A stretch of DNA of 64,000 bases from Flavobacterium cupreum (GCF_003996965.1 NZ_QWDM01000006.1:124001-188000); one strand, 5' to 3'; shown: positions 27,965 through 37,812, counted from the stretch's first letter. The notes: a model not told the origin generated them from the letters alone. Translations and numbers: made by a program.

Positions 27965-28639
27965 TTACTCAAAATTGGCTCTTATTTTTTTTATTTCCTC
28001 AGGATCTGCTGTTTCCGAATTATCCGTGATTGCAGAAGAATGGTAAAAAGTAGGTTCTAATTTTTCCTGTAACACCTGAATATTGGAAGATCTCAAACCT
28101 CCCCCGGGCATGACTATAATCCGGTTGCCGGCTAATTTTTGAATTTTCTCTAAAACCGAAATTCCTTCCAGAACATTTACACCTTGTCCCGAAGTCAGAA
28201 TGGTTTTAAAACCGCAGTCAATTACATCTTCCAAAGATTGCTCTACGTTTTCCACCACATCAAAAGCCCTGTGAAAAGTACACGGAAGCGGACTTGCCAA
28301 ATCCACCAGTTCTTTATTTCGTGTTTTATTGACACTGCCATCTTCCTTTAAAACTCCAAAAACAAATCCGTCAATCCCTAGTTTTTTAAATTGCTTAATG
28401 TCTTGTTTCATTTCGATAAGTTCCTCATCCGAATACACAAAATCTCCGCCACGCGGCCTGATAATGACGTGCATTTTTATAGACAATTGCTCCCGCACCC
28501 GTACTCCCAAAATATAATTAGGTGTTGTACCTCCGAGTTGCATATTTTCACACAATTCGATTCGGTCTGCTCCGTTCTCCTCGGCGATGAAAGCAGATTC
28601 CAAATTAAAACAGGCTATTTCGAGTTGATTTTTTTTCAT
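27965..28639 (-). CDS. cutC: CutC-family protein (copper homeostasis)
   Basis: A 224-aa TIM-barrel protein of the CutC family. Motifs: EIACFNLESAFIAEENGADR, IELCENMQLGGTTPN, HVIIRPRGGDFVYSDEE, GFVFGVLKEDGSV, TFHRAFDV and MPGGGLRS. Linked genetically to copper tolerance in E. coli, though a direct role is disputed. The protein is slightly short at the C-terminus for the family. The ATG is preceded by an AT-rich leader. It is convergent with the upstream beta-barrel gene and separate from fabH, with no copper genes nearby. Confidence 0.93.
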   Translation of the reverse strand: MKKNQLEIACFNLESAFIAEENGADRIELCENMQLGGTTPNYILGVRVREQLSIKMHVIIRPRGGDFVYSDEELIEMKQDIKQFKKLGIDGFVFGVLKEDGSVNKTRNKELVDLASPLPCTFHRAFDVVENVEQSLEDVIDCGFKTILTSGQGVNVLEGISVLEKIQKLAGNRIIVMPGGGLRSSNIQVLQEKLEPTFYHSSAITDNSETADPEEIKKIRANFE

Positions 28640-28711
28640 TTTTTACGATATAATAACATTTTCCTGCCAAGCTCCTTCGTTTTCTGAAATAAACGAAAAC
28701 GTCAAAAATAA

Positions 28712-28740
28712 AAAACCTGTTCAGAAACTGAACAGGTTTT
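28712..28740 (-). terminator. fabH terminator
   Basis: A perfect 13-bp stem AAAACCTGTTCAG/CTGAACAGGTTTT with a 3-nt loop, followed on the minus strand by A/T-rich sequence; 23 bp after the fabH stop. Confidence 0.88.
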
Positions 28741-28763
28741 AATATAATATTAAGACAGAAAGT

Positions 28764-29771
28764 TTACCATTTAATAATAGCGCTTCCCCATGTAAATCCA
28801 CTTCCGAAAGCAGCTAAAACAACGGTATCTCCTGTTTTTATTTTTCCCTGCTCCCAGGCTTCTGTCAAAGCAATCGGAATAGAGGCCGCAGTGGTATTTC
28901 CGTATTTCTGAATATTATTGTACACCTGATCATCGGACAGTTTGAATTTGTTCTGAATGAATTGTGAAATTCTCAAATTCGCCTGATGTGGAATCAGCAT
29001 ATTGATATCAGAAACCTGTAAACCATTTGCTTCAAGCCCTTCATTGATCACCTCAGCAAAACGAACTACTGCGTTTTTAAACACAAATTGCCCGTTCATG
29101 TATGGATAATAACTTTCGTCATTCGGATCATTATCGGCCAGAATATCTGTTACCCAACGTGCTCCCATACCCGGTGCCTGCAAAGCCAGCTCTTCGGCGT
29201 GTTGTCCTTCTGAGTGTAAATGTGTGGACAAAATTCCTTTGGTCAAATCTTCTTCACGGCTTAAAACCGCTGCTCCTGCACCATCTCCAAAAATTACCGA
29301 AACACCGCGTCCGCGTGTTGTCATATCCAATCCTGTTGAATGTACTTCGGAACCAATTACCAAAATGTTTTTATACATTCCGGTTTTGATATATTGGTCT
29401 GCCACCGAGATTGCGTAGATAAAACCAGAACATTGGTTTCTGACATCTAACGCTCCAACAGTTCTTAAACCTAAATCACGCTGCACTAAAACTCCAGGTC
29501 CTGGAAAATAGTAATCCGGACTTAATGTAGCAAAAACTACAAAATCAATATCTTCTTTGGCAATGCCGGAACGTTCGATTGCAATTTTAGCTGCTTTTAC
29601 TCCCATAGAAGTTGTGGTGTCCTCTCCACGAATGATATGTCTGCGCTCCTGAATTCCTGTTCTTTCCTGAATCCATTCGTCGTTGGTATCAATAATCTTA
29701 GACAAATCATCGTTGGTGACAACATTTGAAGGAACATAATATCCTAAGCCCGCTATTTTTGAATGATACAT
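28764..29771 (-). CDS. fabH: 3-oxoacyl-ACP synthase III (beta-ketoacyl-ACP synthase III)
   Basis: FabH condenses an acyl-CoA primer with malonyl-ACP, the first step of fatty acid synthesis. The catalytic triad is visible: Cys114 in VRNQCSGFIYA, His in LIPHQANLR and Asn in YGNTTAASIP. The oxyanion and active-site loops SPDYYFPGPG and IFGDGAGAAVLSR also fit. The length of 335 aa is typical. The enzyme primes iso-branched acids in many Bacteroidota. It stands alone here, without plsX/rpmF, which are often next to fabH, so a second fabH copy elsewhere is possible. Confidence 0.95.
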   Translation of the reverse strand: MYHSKIAGLGYYVPSNVVTNDDLSKIIDTNDEWIQERTGIQERRHIIRGEDTTTSMGVKAAKIAIERSGIAKEDIDFVVFATLSPDYYFPGPGVLVQRDLGLRTVGALDVRNQCSGFIYAISVADQYIKTGMYKNILVIGSEVHSTGLDMTTRGRGVSVIFGDGAGAAVLSREEDLTKGILSTHLHSEGQHAEELALQAPGMGARWVTDILADNDPNDESYYPYMNGQFVFKNAVVRFAEVINEGLEANGLQVSDINMLIPHQANLRISQFIQNKFKLSDDQVYNNIQKYGNTTAASIPIALTEAWEQGKIKTGDTVVLAAFGSGFTWGSAIIKW

Positions 29772-30036
29772 ATTCTTTTATTATTTGTTAAAAAATTGGA
29801 TTGCAAATCTAAGTATACTTTAAAACATAAGCGTACAAATTACTATTTTTTTCGTAATTGACAATTTAATATACTTTAATAATAGTTTATATTGATTCAT
29901 TTTAAATTTCAATAAAGCAATAAATTCCTATAAAAACTAAAAAAAGTTAAATTTCGAACTTAAAATGTAACAAGACTAAAGTACATTAGACAAACATTTA
30001 TCAGTACCAATTTTTTAAACCCCTAAAATTCAAATT

Positions 30037-32448
30037 ATGAAATTAAAGGTTACGCTATTACTACTTCTAAATTTTGGCTTTTTTGGCTTTGCTCAAGAAA
30101 ACCTGACTTATCAAAAACCCTCTAAATCAATTTTAGATTTGGCAGATTACGAAAGGGCTCCTTCTGTATCTATGGACACCAAAAAAGAATATATGCTGCT
30201 GTCTTACAGAAACACCTATAAAACATTAGATGATTTAAACCAGGAAGAACTCCGCCTCGCGGGTTTACGAATCAACCCTGTTACTAATATTTCAAGTACG
30301 GTGACTTATGTCAGCAACCTGAAAGTGCGAAAAATTAGCAGTACTGATGAAGTACAAGTTGCAGGTTTACCTGATAATCCTAAAATAAGCAATATTATCT
30401 GGTCACCGAATGACAAAAAAATCCTGTTTTCACACACTACCAAATCAGGAGTTGAACTTTGGGTTTTAGATGTGGTTACTGCAAAAGCTACAAAGTTAAC
30501 AGAGGCCACAGTAAATGCTAATCTGGGAAATCCGTTCAGCTGGTTTTTAGACAATGAAACCATATTGGTAAAAATGCTTCCTAAAAACAGGCAGCCTTTA
30601 CTGGATTCTAAAAAAGACCTGCCAACAGGACCAATTGTCTCCACTACTTCAGGAGAAAAATCCCAAAACAGGACCTATCCGGATATGTTGAAAAACAAAA
30701 ATGATGAAATTAATTTTGAAAACAGCATGACTTCAGAATTATACAAAGTAAACATCAACGGAACTGCCACGCTATTTAAAGAAGCGGCTATGTTTGCCGG
30801 AGAACGAATTTCCCCTGATGGCAATTACATCATGCTGACTACGATTCAGAAACCATTCTCTTATGTGGTTCCTTTAAACAGATTCCCTTCCAAAACCGTT
30901 GTTTATGACAGCAGAGGAAAAGAAATCAAAACCGTTAACGAAGTTCCTTTAAACGAAATTATTCCTAAAGGTTTTATGGCGGTACGAAAAGGAAAAAGAG
31001 AAATGGCCTGGAGAAATGACAAACCTGCTACTTTAGTTTATGTAACTGCGTTAGACGAAGGAAATCCTGCAAATAAGGCAGACTTCAGAGACGAAGTTTT
31101 TCTTTGGGATGCCCCTTTTACAAACGATGCCGTTACTTTAGTAAAAGTACCTCAGCGTTTTTCTGTTATGACATGGGGGAACGATACTGTTGCCCTTGTC
31201 TTTGACGAATGGTATGATACCCGTAATGTAAAAACATATTTGATAAATCCATCAAATCCGGGGCAGGCTCCAAAAGTACTTACCGACAGAAATTCTCAGG
31301 ATGTATATTCTGATCCGGGTACTTTCGAAACCAGAAAAAACGAATATAACAAATATGTCTTAGCAATCGAAAAAGACAATGCCTATCGTATTGGTGACGG
31401 ATACACAAAAGAAGGCCAGTTTCCGTTTATAGATGAATTCAATTTTACAACCTTAAAAAACAAACGCCTTTACACTTCTTCTTATAAAGACAAAAAAGAA
31501 GATTTAATTGAAATTGAAGATTTTAAAACCGGAAAAGTGCTGGTACAAATCCAGTCCAAAAGTGACTATCCGAATTATTACTTCAGAAACATCAAAAAAC
31601 AAAACAGCCTGACGCCAATTACAGCTTTCAAAAACCCTTTCGAAAGCATAAAAAATGTCAGCAAGGAAGTCATCAAATACAAACGTAAGGATGGTGTTGA
31701 ACTTTCCGGAACATTATACCTGCCTGCCGGTTATGACAAGGTAAAAAAAGAAAAACTGCCTTTGTTAATATGGGCATACCCGGCGGAATACAAAGACAAA
31801 AACAGCGCAGGTCAATCGACACAAAATCCTAATGAATTTACGTTCCCTTACTATGGATCATTCGTGTATTGGGTTACTAAAGGATATGTGGTTCTGGACG
31901 ATGCGGCTTTCCCTATTATTGGTGAAGGAACAACGGAACCTAATGACAATTTCATTTCACAATTGGTCGATAATGCAGAAGCCGCCATCAATGCCGTTGA
32001 TGCCCTAGGCTATATCAACAGGAAAAAAGTTGCTGTGGGAGGACATTCGTATGGTGCTTTTATGACGGCTAACTTGTTGACACATTCTAATCTTTTTGCC
32101 TGTGGAATTGCCAGAAGCGGTGCTTACAACAGAACTTTGACACCATTCGGATTTCAGAGCGAGCAGCGCAATTACTGGGAGACACCTGGAGTTTACAATA
32201 CAATGTCCCCTTTTATGAATGCCGATAAAATGAAAACACCACTTCTATTAGTACATGGTGAAGCAGATAATAACCCCGGGACTTTTACCCTGCAGACAGA
32301 GCGTTATTTCCAGGCTTTAAAAGGACTGGGAGCTCCTGCAAGAATGGTAATTTTACCTAAAGAATCTCATGGATATGTTGCAAAAGAAAACATCCTGCAT
32401 TTGCTTTGGGAACAGGATCAGTTTTTAGAAAAGTATTTGAAAAATTAG
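30037..32448 (+). CDS. Secreted S9-family serine peptidase (prolyl oligopeptidase type, S9D-like)
   Basis: An 803-aa exported peptidase: signal peptide (1-19, FFGFAQ), a seven-bladed beta-propeller region (about 30-520, e.g. ISNIIWSPNDKKILF) and a C-terminal alpha/beta-hydrolase (about 560-803). The catalytic Ser sits in VGGHSYGAFMTA, Asp in HGEADNNPGT and His in ESHGYVA. Resemblance to the S9D glutamyl-endopeptidase branch is inferred from the propeller and the hydrolase motifs. It probably cleaves peptides in the periplasm or at the surface for nutrition. It is monocistronic, with a long AT-rich leader. Confidence 0.93.
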   Translation: MKLKVTLLLLLNFGFFGFAQENLTYQKPSKSILDLADYERAPSVSMDTKKEYMLLSYRNTYKTLDDLNQEELRLAGLRINPVTNISSTVTYVSNLKVRKISSTDEVQVAGLPDNPKISNIIWSPNDKKILFSHTTKSGVELWVLDVVTAKATKLTEATVNANLGNPFSWFLDNETILVKMLPKNRQPLLDSKKDLPTGPIVSTTSGEKSQNRTYPDMLKNKNDEINFENSMTSELYKVNINGTATLFKEAAMFAGERISPDGNYIMLTTIQKPFSYVVPLNRFPSKTVVYDSRGKEIKTVNEVPLNEIIPKGFMAVRKGKREMAWRNDKPATLVYVTALDEGNPANKADFRDEVFLWDAPFTNDAVTLVKVPQRFSVMTWGNDTVALVFDEWYDTRNVKTYLINPSNPGQAPKVLTDRNSQDVYSDPGTFETRKNEYNKYVLAIEKDNAYRIGDGYTKEGQFPFIDEFNFTTLKNKRLYTSSYKDKKEDLIEIEDFKTGKVLVQIQSKSDYPNYYFRNIKKQNSLTPITAFKNPFESIKNVSKEVIKYKRKDGVELSGTLYLPAGYDKVKKEKLPLLIWAYPAEYKDKNSAGQSTQNPNEFTFPYYGSFVYWVTKGYVVLDDAAFPIIGEGTTEPNDNFISQLVDNAEAAINAVDALGYINRKKVAVGGHSYGAFMTANLLTHSNLFACGIARSGAYNRTLTPFGFQSEQRNYWETPGVYNTMSPFMNADKMKTPLLLVHGEADNNPGTFTLQTERYFQALKGLGAPARMVILPKESHGYVAKENILHLLWEQDQFLEKYLKN

Positions 32449-32508
32449 TTTTTTTTTAAAAAGCAAAAAGGTTCTGAGTTACTGAGGTGCTAAGTTTTTT
32501 TTAACAAC

Positions 32509-32540
32509 AAACCCGACAGGTTTTAGAACCTGTCGGGTTT
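32509..32540. terminator. Terminator between convergent S9 peptidase and ABC ATPase genes
   Basis: A perfect 14-bp stem AAACCCGACAGGTT/AACCTGTCGGGTTT with a 4-nt loop. Just before it (32466-32495) lies GGTTCTGAGTTACTGAGGTG, a fragment of the decayed hairpin repeats seen elsewhere in the window. Confidence 0.85.
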
Positions 32541-32563
32541 TGTATTAAGTGTCAAATATTTCC

Positions 32564-33514
32564 TTATAGATAATTCAGCGCCAGGAAAACACTTTCTTCA
32601 AGTGGTAAATCAATTTCACTTTCAAAGAAAACCAGCTGTCGTTTATATACCGCTTCTATCAGATAATGACTTCCTCTAAAATAAGTTCTTCTGATTTTAA
32701 CCGGCAAGTTAGATTCCGGAACCATTTTAAACTGATGCGGATAGACTAATGTTTTATGTGTTTCGTCTTCATAAGGAACTAATAAATGTGTCGCCACTTC
32801 ATTTACTTCTCCGAAAAGTGACGCTACATATTTCGTTTCGGGATCTTCATAAATTTTTGTCGGGTTGTCTTTTACGATAATTTCACCGCTTCTCATTACA
32901 ATAGCTTCATCAGCAAATGACAAAGCATCTGTACTGTCATGAGTCGCAATGATGCAGGTAATTCCTTTTTGTTTTAAATAGCGGAATAAATTTCTTCGTA
33001 ATGCATTTTTTCGAAAGGCATCAATCTGGCTGAAGGGTTCGTCCAGTAAAATAACTTCGGGTTCCAGAGCCAAAACTCTTACCAAGGCCACTCTTTGCTG
33101 CTGCCCTCCACTCAAAAATTTAGCTTTAACATTAGAAAACTGGTCCATTTCTACCATTTCAAGTAATTCCTGAACGCGTAGTTTTTTCATATTGGCAAAA
33201 CCGTTCGAAAGAAACTTTCCAACGTTTTCTGCTACCGTTTCATAGGGAGACAAGTCAAAATCCTGTGCCAGGTATTTCATAAAAGGCATTCCCGGAATCA
33301 AATTGTGTTTAGGCCCTAAAACAGGTTTTTCATTATAAAAAATATGGCCTTCATCTAAATCATACAATCCATACATAAGCTTAAGGAGTGTACTTTTCCC
33401 GCAGCCACTTTCGCCTATAATAGCAATATTTTGCCCTTTTTCTATTGAAAAAGTCACATTTTTAATAACCGGTGCATCCGTATACGAAAAGGAGATATTT
33501 TTTATATCAAGCAT
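32564..33514 (-). CDS. ABC transporter ATP-binding protein with TOBE-like C-terminus
   Basis: A 316-aa ATPase of the FbpC/PotA/CysA type. The nucleotide-binding domain has Walker A GESGCGKST (about 34-42), the Q-loop AQDF, signature LSGGQQQRVALVR, Walker B VILLDEP and switch His ATHDSTD. Residues about 235-316 form a TOBE-like regulatory domain (TLVYPHQFKMVP, VKIRRTYFRGSHYLIEA), typical of anion, polyamine or iron importers. No permease or binding protein is adjacent. The first codon is ATG at 33514. It is either a stand-alone ATPase for a permease elsewhere or a remnant. Confidence 0.9.
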   Translation of the reverse strand: MLDIKNISFSYTDAPVIKNVTFSIEKGQNIAIIGESGCGKSTLLKLMYGLYDLDEGHIFYNEKPVLGPKHNLIPGMPFMKYLAQDFDLSPYETVAENVGKFLSNGFANMKKLRVQELLEMVEMDQFSNVKAKFLSGGQQQRVALVRVLALEPEVILLDEPFSQIDAFRKNALRRNLFRYLKQKGITCIIATHDSTDALSFADEAIVMRSGEIIVKDNPTKIYEDPETKYVASLFGEVNEVATHLLVPYEDETHKTLVYPHQFKMVPESNLPVKIRRTYFRGSHYLIEAVYKRQLVFFESEIDLPLEESVFLALNYL

Positions 33515-33564
33515 TGAATTCTAATTGAGGGTTCAAATTTACAATCTTTAAAACCGAAAGTCAA

Positions 33565-33596
33565 AAAAAAAGCTGTTCAATACGAACAGCTTTTTT
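33565..33596 (-). terminator. Terminator of the lipocalin/OmpA operon
   Basis: A perfect 13-bp stem AAAAAAGCTGTTC/GAACAGCTTTTTT with a 6-nt loop, followed by T on the minus strand; 20 bp after the ompA-like stop. Confidence 0.88.
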
Positions 33597-33616
33597 CAAA
33601 TTATATTGTATGGAAA

Positions 33617-34312
33617 TTATTTTCCAGCTTCTGTCTTAGCATCATTCACCATTTTGTCATTTGCAGTAATAGCAAATTCAACACGACGATTTTGAGTTCT
33701 TCCTTCCGGAGTATCGTTTGTAGCAATTGGGTCAGCAATTCCTAAACCTGAAGTTTTAAAACGGCTTGATTTTAATCCTTTCGCTACTAAATAAGATTGT
33801 ACAGCCGCAGCTCTTTGTCCTGAAAGTGTCAGATTGTATTCCGGTTTTCCGGTATTATCTGTATATCCAAAAATTTCAATATTAGTATCTCCGTACTCAT
33901 TAAATACAGGAACTAATTTATCTAAATTGGCTTTTGCCTGAGTCGTAAGTGTTGATTTATTAGTATCAAAACGAACTGCGTTCTCATTAAGAGTCAAGTG
34001 AATACCTTCCCCTACTCTTTCAACATCAGCACCCGGTAAAGCCTGATCGATTTCGCGGGCTTGCTTGTCCATTTTATTCCCGATAAGCGCTCCTGTTCCA
34101 CCACCTACAGCAGCTCCAATGGCAGCTCCTAAGGCAGCGTTTCCGCCTTTACCTAAATTATTTCCCAAAATACCACCAATAATACCACCTGCAACAACTC
34201 CGATTCCGGCGCCTTTTTGTGTATTATTTGCATTTTTTACTGAATCACAACTTACAAAAAAACTAGTTAATACAAGTAAACTGCTCAACCCTAAAACTAT
34301 TATCTTTCTCAT
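33617..34312 (-). CDS. OmpA-family lipoprotein with glycine-zipper region
   Basis: A 231-aa lipoprotein: lipobox VSCDS, a glycine zipper (about 36-80: GIGVVAGGIIGGILGNNLG, ALGAAIGAAVGG), then an OmpA-like peptidoglycan-binding domain (about 105-225) with LNENAVRFDTNKSTL, IEIFGYTDNTGKPEYN, LSGQRAAAVQSYL and NRRVEFAI. It should tether the outer membrane to peptidoglycan through meso-diaminopimelate. It follows the lipocalin gene by 17 bp, forming a two-gene operon that I recall as common in flavobacteria and often stress-related. Confidence 0.93.
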   Translation of the reverse strand: MRKIIVLGLSSLLVLTSFFVSCDSVKNANNTQKGAGIGVVAGGIIGGILGNNLGKGGNAALGAAIGAAVGGGTGALIGNKMDKQAREIDQALPGADVERVGEGIHLTLNENAVRFDTNKSTLTTQAKANLDKLVPVFNEYGDTNIEIFGYTDNTGKPEYNLTLSGQRAAAVQSYLVAKGLKSSRFKTSGLGIADPIATNDTPEGRTQNRRVEFAITANDKMVNDAKTEAGK

Positions 34313-34329
34313 TTTTTTCTTTTTTAATA

Positions 34330-34827
34330 TTAATTAGCTCTTTGAAACTGGTACGTAACCACTTTGGTCTGACCTCCAACATTAATGTTGTCGATTAACT
34401 GAAACGAAGTTTCCGTTAAACCTGCTACTTTAAGCAAATATCCTGATTTTACATTTTTTGATTTTGTACCCGGCTCTACAATTTTAAGCACAAAAAGCCC
34501 CTGATTATTGATACTCCACACAATTGGAGAAGTAAATGCAGTACAGCTTGGCGCTGTTAGAGTCATGGTACCTTTGTTATTATTTGAAATAAAATTCCAG
34601 GTACTACCAATAAAACATTTTGAATCTGCAAGATCAAATGAGTTTACTTTTATATACTCTGAACCAGGATAAGAAACATTGGTAAGAACCCAGTTTCCTT
34701 TAATAGCTACCTGAGTAGGTCTGTCAAGTTTAGTCGATAGCGGTGTTGCTTCAGTTGAGGCTGTTGATGCTGATTTACACGCAAATAACATCGTGGCAAT
34801 CATGCAAATGAAAAGAACTTTCTTCAT
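34330..34827 (-). CDS. Lipocalin-like lipoprotein
   Basis: A 165-aa lipoprotein with lipobox LFACKS (Cys17). The body matches the short lipocalin-like domain of Bacteroidota: IKGNWVLTNVSYPG, CFIGSTWNFISNNNKGT, IVWSINNQGLFVL, GYLLKVAGLTETSFQLI. The ligand is unknown. It precedes the OmpA-like gene in one operon; both products should sit at the outer membrane facing the periplasm. Confidence 0.85.
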   Translation of the reverse strand: MKKVLFICMIATMLFACKSASTASTEATPLSTKLDRPTQVAIKGNWVLTNVSYPGSEYIKVNSFDLADSKCFIGSTWNFISNNNKGTMTLTAPSCTAFTSPIVWSINNQGLFVLKIVEPGTKSKNVKSGYLLKVAGLTETSFQLIDNINVGGQTKVVTYQFQRAN

Positions 34828-35029
34828 TTTGTACTTTTATTTAAGTTAATACTTACACATTTAACAATTATTCTAGCACAAATATACAATTCATAAAAAC
34901 ATCATTCGTTTTAGAATCTTATTATTTTCTTTCAAAATTAACACTTCCGACATTTTGTCATTCAAAAAACAATTGGTATTCTATTTGACTAAATGAAAAT
35001 CATCACATTAAACTAAAAAATTAAAAAAT

Positions 35030-36913
35030 ATGACAACAGGTAAAATTAATGTTTCAGTAGAAAACATCTTTCCCTTAATCAAAAAATTCTTGTACAGCGA
35101 TCACGAAATCTTTTTACGTGAGCTGGTTTCAAACGGAACCGATGCTACTTTAAAATTAAAACACCTAATTAGTATTGGTGAAGCAAAAGTAGAATACGGA
35201 AATCCGGTTATCGAAATTAAAGTCGATAAAGAGGGTAAAAAAATCCACATTATCGATCAGGGTTTAGGAATGACAGCTGATGAAGTTGAAAAGTACATCA
35301 ATCAGGTGGCCTTTTCAGGAGCTGAAGAATTCCTGGACAAATACAAAGATTCTGCTAAAGATTCCGGAATCATTGGTCATTTTGGTCTTGGTTTCTATTC
35401 TGCTTTTATGGTGGCAGAGAAAGTAGAAATCATTACTAAATCGTACAAAGATGAACCTGCTGCGCACTGGACTTGTGACGGAAGCCCTGAATTTACTTTA
35501 GAGCCGGCTGACAAAACTTCACGTGGTACCGAGATCATTTTACACGTTGCCGAAGATTCTTTAGAATTCTTAGAAGATTCAAAAATCAGCGGTCTGTTGA
35601 ACAAATACAATAAGTTTATGCCTATTCCGATTAAGTTCGGAACAAGAACAGAAACACTTCCAAAACCGGAAGATGCTCCTGAAGATTACATAAATGAAAC
35701 TGTTGAAACAGACAATATCATCAATAATCCAAACCCGGCCTGGACCAAACAACCGGCTGAATTATCGGATGAGGATTATAAAAATTTCTACAGAGAGTTG
35801 TATCCAATGCAATTCGAAGAGCCCTTGTTCAACATCCATTTAAATGTTGATTACCCGTTTAACTTAACCGGAATTTTGTATTTCCCAAAATTAGGTACGG
35901 ACATGCAGATTCAAAAAGATAAAATTCAATTGTACCAAAACCAGGTTTACGTTACGGATAACGTAGAAGGAATTGTACCTGAATTTTTAACTATGTTAAA
36001 AGGTGTTATCGATTCTCCGGATATTCCTTTGAATGTTTCCCGTTCAGGATTACAGGCTGATGGTGCAGTGAAGAAAATCTCTAACTACATTACCCGTAAA
36101 GTAGCGGATAAACTAAAAGCTTTATTCACCGAAAACCGCGCTGATTTCGAAGAAAAATGGAACGATATTAAAATCGTTTTAGAATACGGAATGCTTTCTG
36201 AAGATAAATTCTACGAAAAAGCAGGTGCGTTTGTATTATATCCTACAGTGGATGATACCTACTTTACGCTTGAGGAATTAAAAGAAAAACTGAAAGACAA
36301 CCAAACCGATAAAGACGGAAAACTGATTGTTTTATACGCCGGTAATAAAGACGCTCAGCACTCTTATATTGAAACTGCAAAAGAAAAAGGATACGAAGTC
36401 TTACTTTTAGATTCTCCGATTATTTCACATTTAATTCAGAAAATTGAAGGTGATAACAGCGGATTAAGTTTCGTTCGTGTCGATTCTGATCATATTGATA
36501 ATCTGATCAAAAAAGACGAAAACACAATTTCTAAATTATCTGATGAAGAAAAAGAAACTTTAAAAACTTCATTGGAGTCCTATATTCCAAAAGCGTACTC
36601 CGTACAACTGGAAGCAATGGACAGCCAGGCAGCTCCGTTTATCATCACGCAACCGGAATTTATGCGCAGAATGAAAGAAATGAGCCAGTCCGGTGGCGGT
36701 GGAATGTTTGGAATGGGAAATATGCCGGAAATGTACAATCTGATTGTAAATACTAATTCTGATCTGGCTGCCAGTATTTTAAATACGGAAGACAAAACAC
36801 ATCAGGAGCACTTGGTAAAACAAGCTTTAGATTTGGCTAAACTATCACAAAACCTCTTAAAAGGAGAAGCATTAACTGCTTTTGTAAAAAGAAGTTTTGA
36901 AATGATCAAATAA
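35030..36913 (+). CDS. htpG: Chaperone HtpG (Hsp90)
   Basis: A 627-aa ATP-dependent chaperone. The N-terminal GHKL ATPase shows REL VSNGTDATLK (N-box), IIDQGLGMTADEV, and GHFGLGFYSAFMV (G2 loop). The middle domain has PLFNIHLNVDYPFNLTG, YVTDNVEGIVPEFL and PLNVSRSGLQ (catalytic Arg). The C-terminal dimerisation domain is shorter than in eukaryotic Hsp90 and carries a Gly/Met-rich segment (SQSGGGGMFGMGNMPEM). The length is normal for the family. It is monocistronic with a terminator directly behind it. Confidence 0.97.
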   Translation: MTTGKINVSVENIFPLIKKFLYSDHEIFLRELVSNGTDATLKLKHLISIGEAKVEYGNPVIEIKVDKEGKKIHIIDQGLGMTADEVEKYINQVAFSGAEEFLDKYKDSAKDSGIIGHFGLGFYSAFMVAEKVEIITKSYKDEPAAHWTCDGSPEFTLEPADKTSRGTEIILHVAEDSLEFLEDSKISGLLNKYNKFMPIPIKFGTRTETLPKPEDAPEDYINETVETDNIINNPNPAWTKQPAELSDEDYKNFYRELYPMQFEEPLFNIHLNVDYPFNLTGILYFPKLGTDMQIQKDKIQLYQNQVYVTDNVEGIVPEFLTMLKGVIDSPDIPLNVSRSGLQADGAVKKISNYITRKVADKLKALFTENRADFEEKWNDIKIVLEYGMLSEDKFYEKAGAFVLYPTVDDTYFTLEELKEKLKDNQTDKDGKLIVLYAGNKDAQHSYIETAKEKGYEVLLLDSPIISHLIQKIEGDNSGLSFVRVDSDHIDNLIKKDENTISKLSDEEKETLKTSLESYIPKAYSVQLEAMDSQAAPFIITQPEFMRRMKEMSQSGGGGMFGMGNMPEMYNLIVNTNSDLAASILNTEDKTHQEHLVKQALDLAKLSQNLLKGEALTAFVKRSFEMIK

Positions 36914-36934
36914 GATTATATTGATAATCTGTTT

Positions 36935-36968
36935 AAAGCCTGCAAGTTTACACTTGCAGGCTTTTTTT
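36935..36968 (+). terminator. htpG terminator
   Basis: A perfect 13-bp stem AAAGCCTGCAAGT/ACTTGCAGGCTTT with a 4-nt loop and a T-run, 21 bp after the stop. Confidence 0.93.
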
Positions 36969-37068
36969 TACTTTAAAAACAGATTTAGTTTAGTTTCGTA
37001 AAAATTAAACTGTTACTTCCCAACATTCAAACTATTTTCTTTATTTTGCAGCAAAATCTAAAAAACCA

Positions 37069-37785
37069 ATGAAAAAATCAATTATTGCCTTTGCTACAAT
37101 TGCCCTGCTGGCATCCTGCAGCAAAAAAGAAACTACTGACGGTTTACATCTTACTGGAAACATAAAAGGATTAAAAAAAGGAACTTTATACATTCAAAGA
37201 GTAGTTGACACTTCCCTTGTTGCTATTGACTCGGTTAAAATCGACGGAAGCTCAGCTTTTGAAAGAGATATAAAATTAGAATCCCCGGAAATGCTTTATC
37301 TATTCCTGGATCGTGGCCTAACAAATTCACTGGATAATAATATTTTATTTTTTGCTGAACCGGGAAATCTAAACATAGAAACGAACTTAGATAATTTTAT
37401 ATACGGCGCTAAAATTACCGGATCTAAAAATCAGGAGCTATACGAAGAGTATAAAAAAATAAACTCCCGCTTTAATGATGAAAACCTTAATATGGTAGAA
37501 TCCAAATTTAATGCGATAAAAAGAAAAGATCAAAAAGCCGTTGACAGTATTGACGCGAAACAACAGTCTAATATCAAAAGAAAATATTTATTCGCTACCA
37601 ATTTTGCTATTAACCACAAAGATCACGAAATAGCACCTTATATTGCTTTGGCTGAGATCTACGACATCAATGTGAAGTTTCTGGATACCATTCAAAAATC
37701 AATGACTCCTAAAGTAGCACAATCGCTTTACGGCAAAAAACTAACAAAATATGTTAGTGATATTAAAAAGGCAGAACAGAAATAG
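37069..37785 (+). CDS. Lipoprotein with DUF4369 domain
   Basis: A 238-aa lipoprotein with lipobox LLASCSK (Cys17) and an N-terminal DUF4369 domain (about 24-125: LHLTGNIKGLKKGTLYIQRV, SVKIDGSSAFERDIKLE, NNILFFAEPGNLNIET). In most relatives this domain precedes a thioredoxin-like reductase of the TlpA/ResA type; here the rest is only a helical tail (ELYEEYKKINSRFNDEN...). It therefore lacks the redox domain and any CxxC. Its function is unknown. It is monocistronic, with a terminator 28 bp after the stop. Confidence 0.85.
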   Translation: MKKSIIAFATIALLASCSKKETTDGLHLTGNIKGLKKGTLYIQRVVDTSLVAIDSVKIDGSSAFERDIKLESPEMLYLFLDRGLTNSLDNNILFFAEPGNLNIETNLDNFIYGAKITGSKNQELYEEYKKINSRFNDENLNMVESKFNAIKRKDQKAVDSIDAKQQSNIKRKYLFATNFAINHKDHEIAPYIALAEIYDINVKFLDTIQKSMTPKVAQSLYGKKLTKYVSDIKKAEQK

Positions 37786-37812
37786 TTTTCTGAACATTAT
37801 AAAATCATCAAG

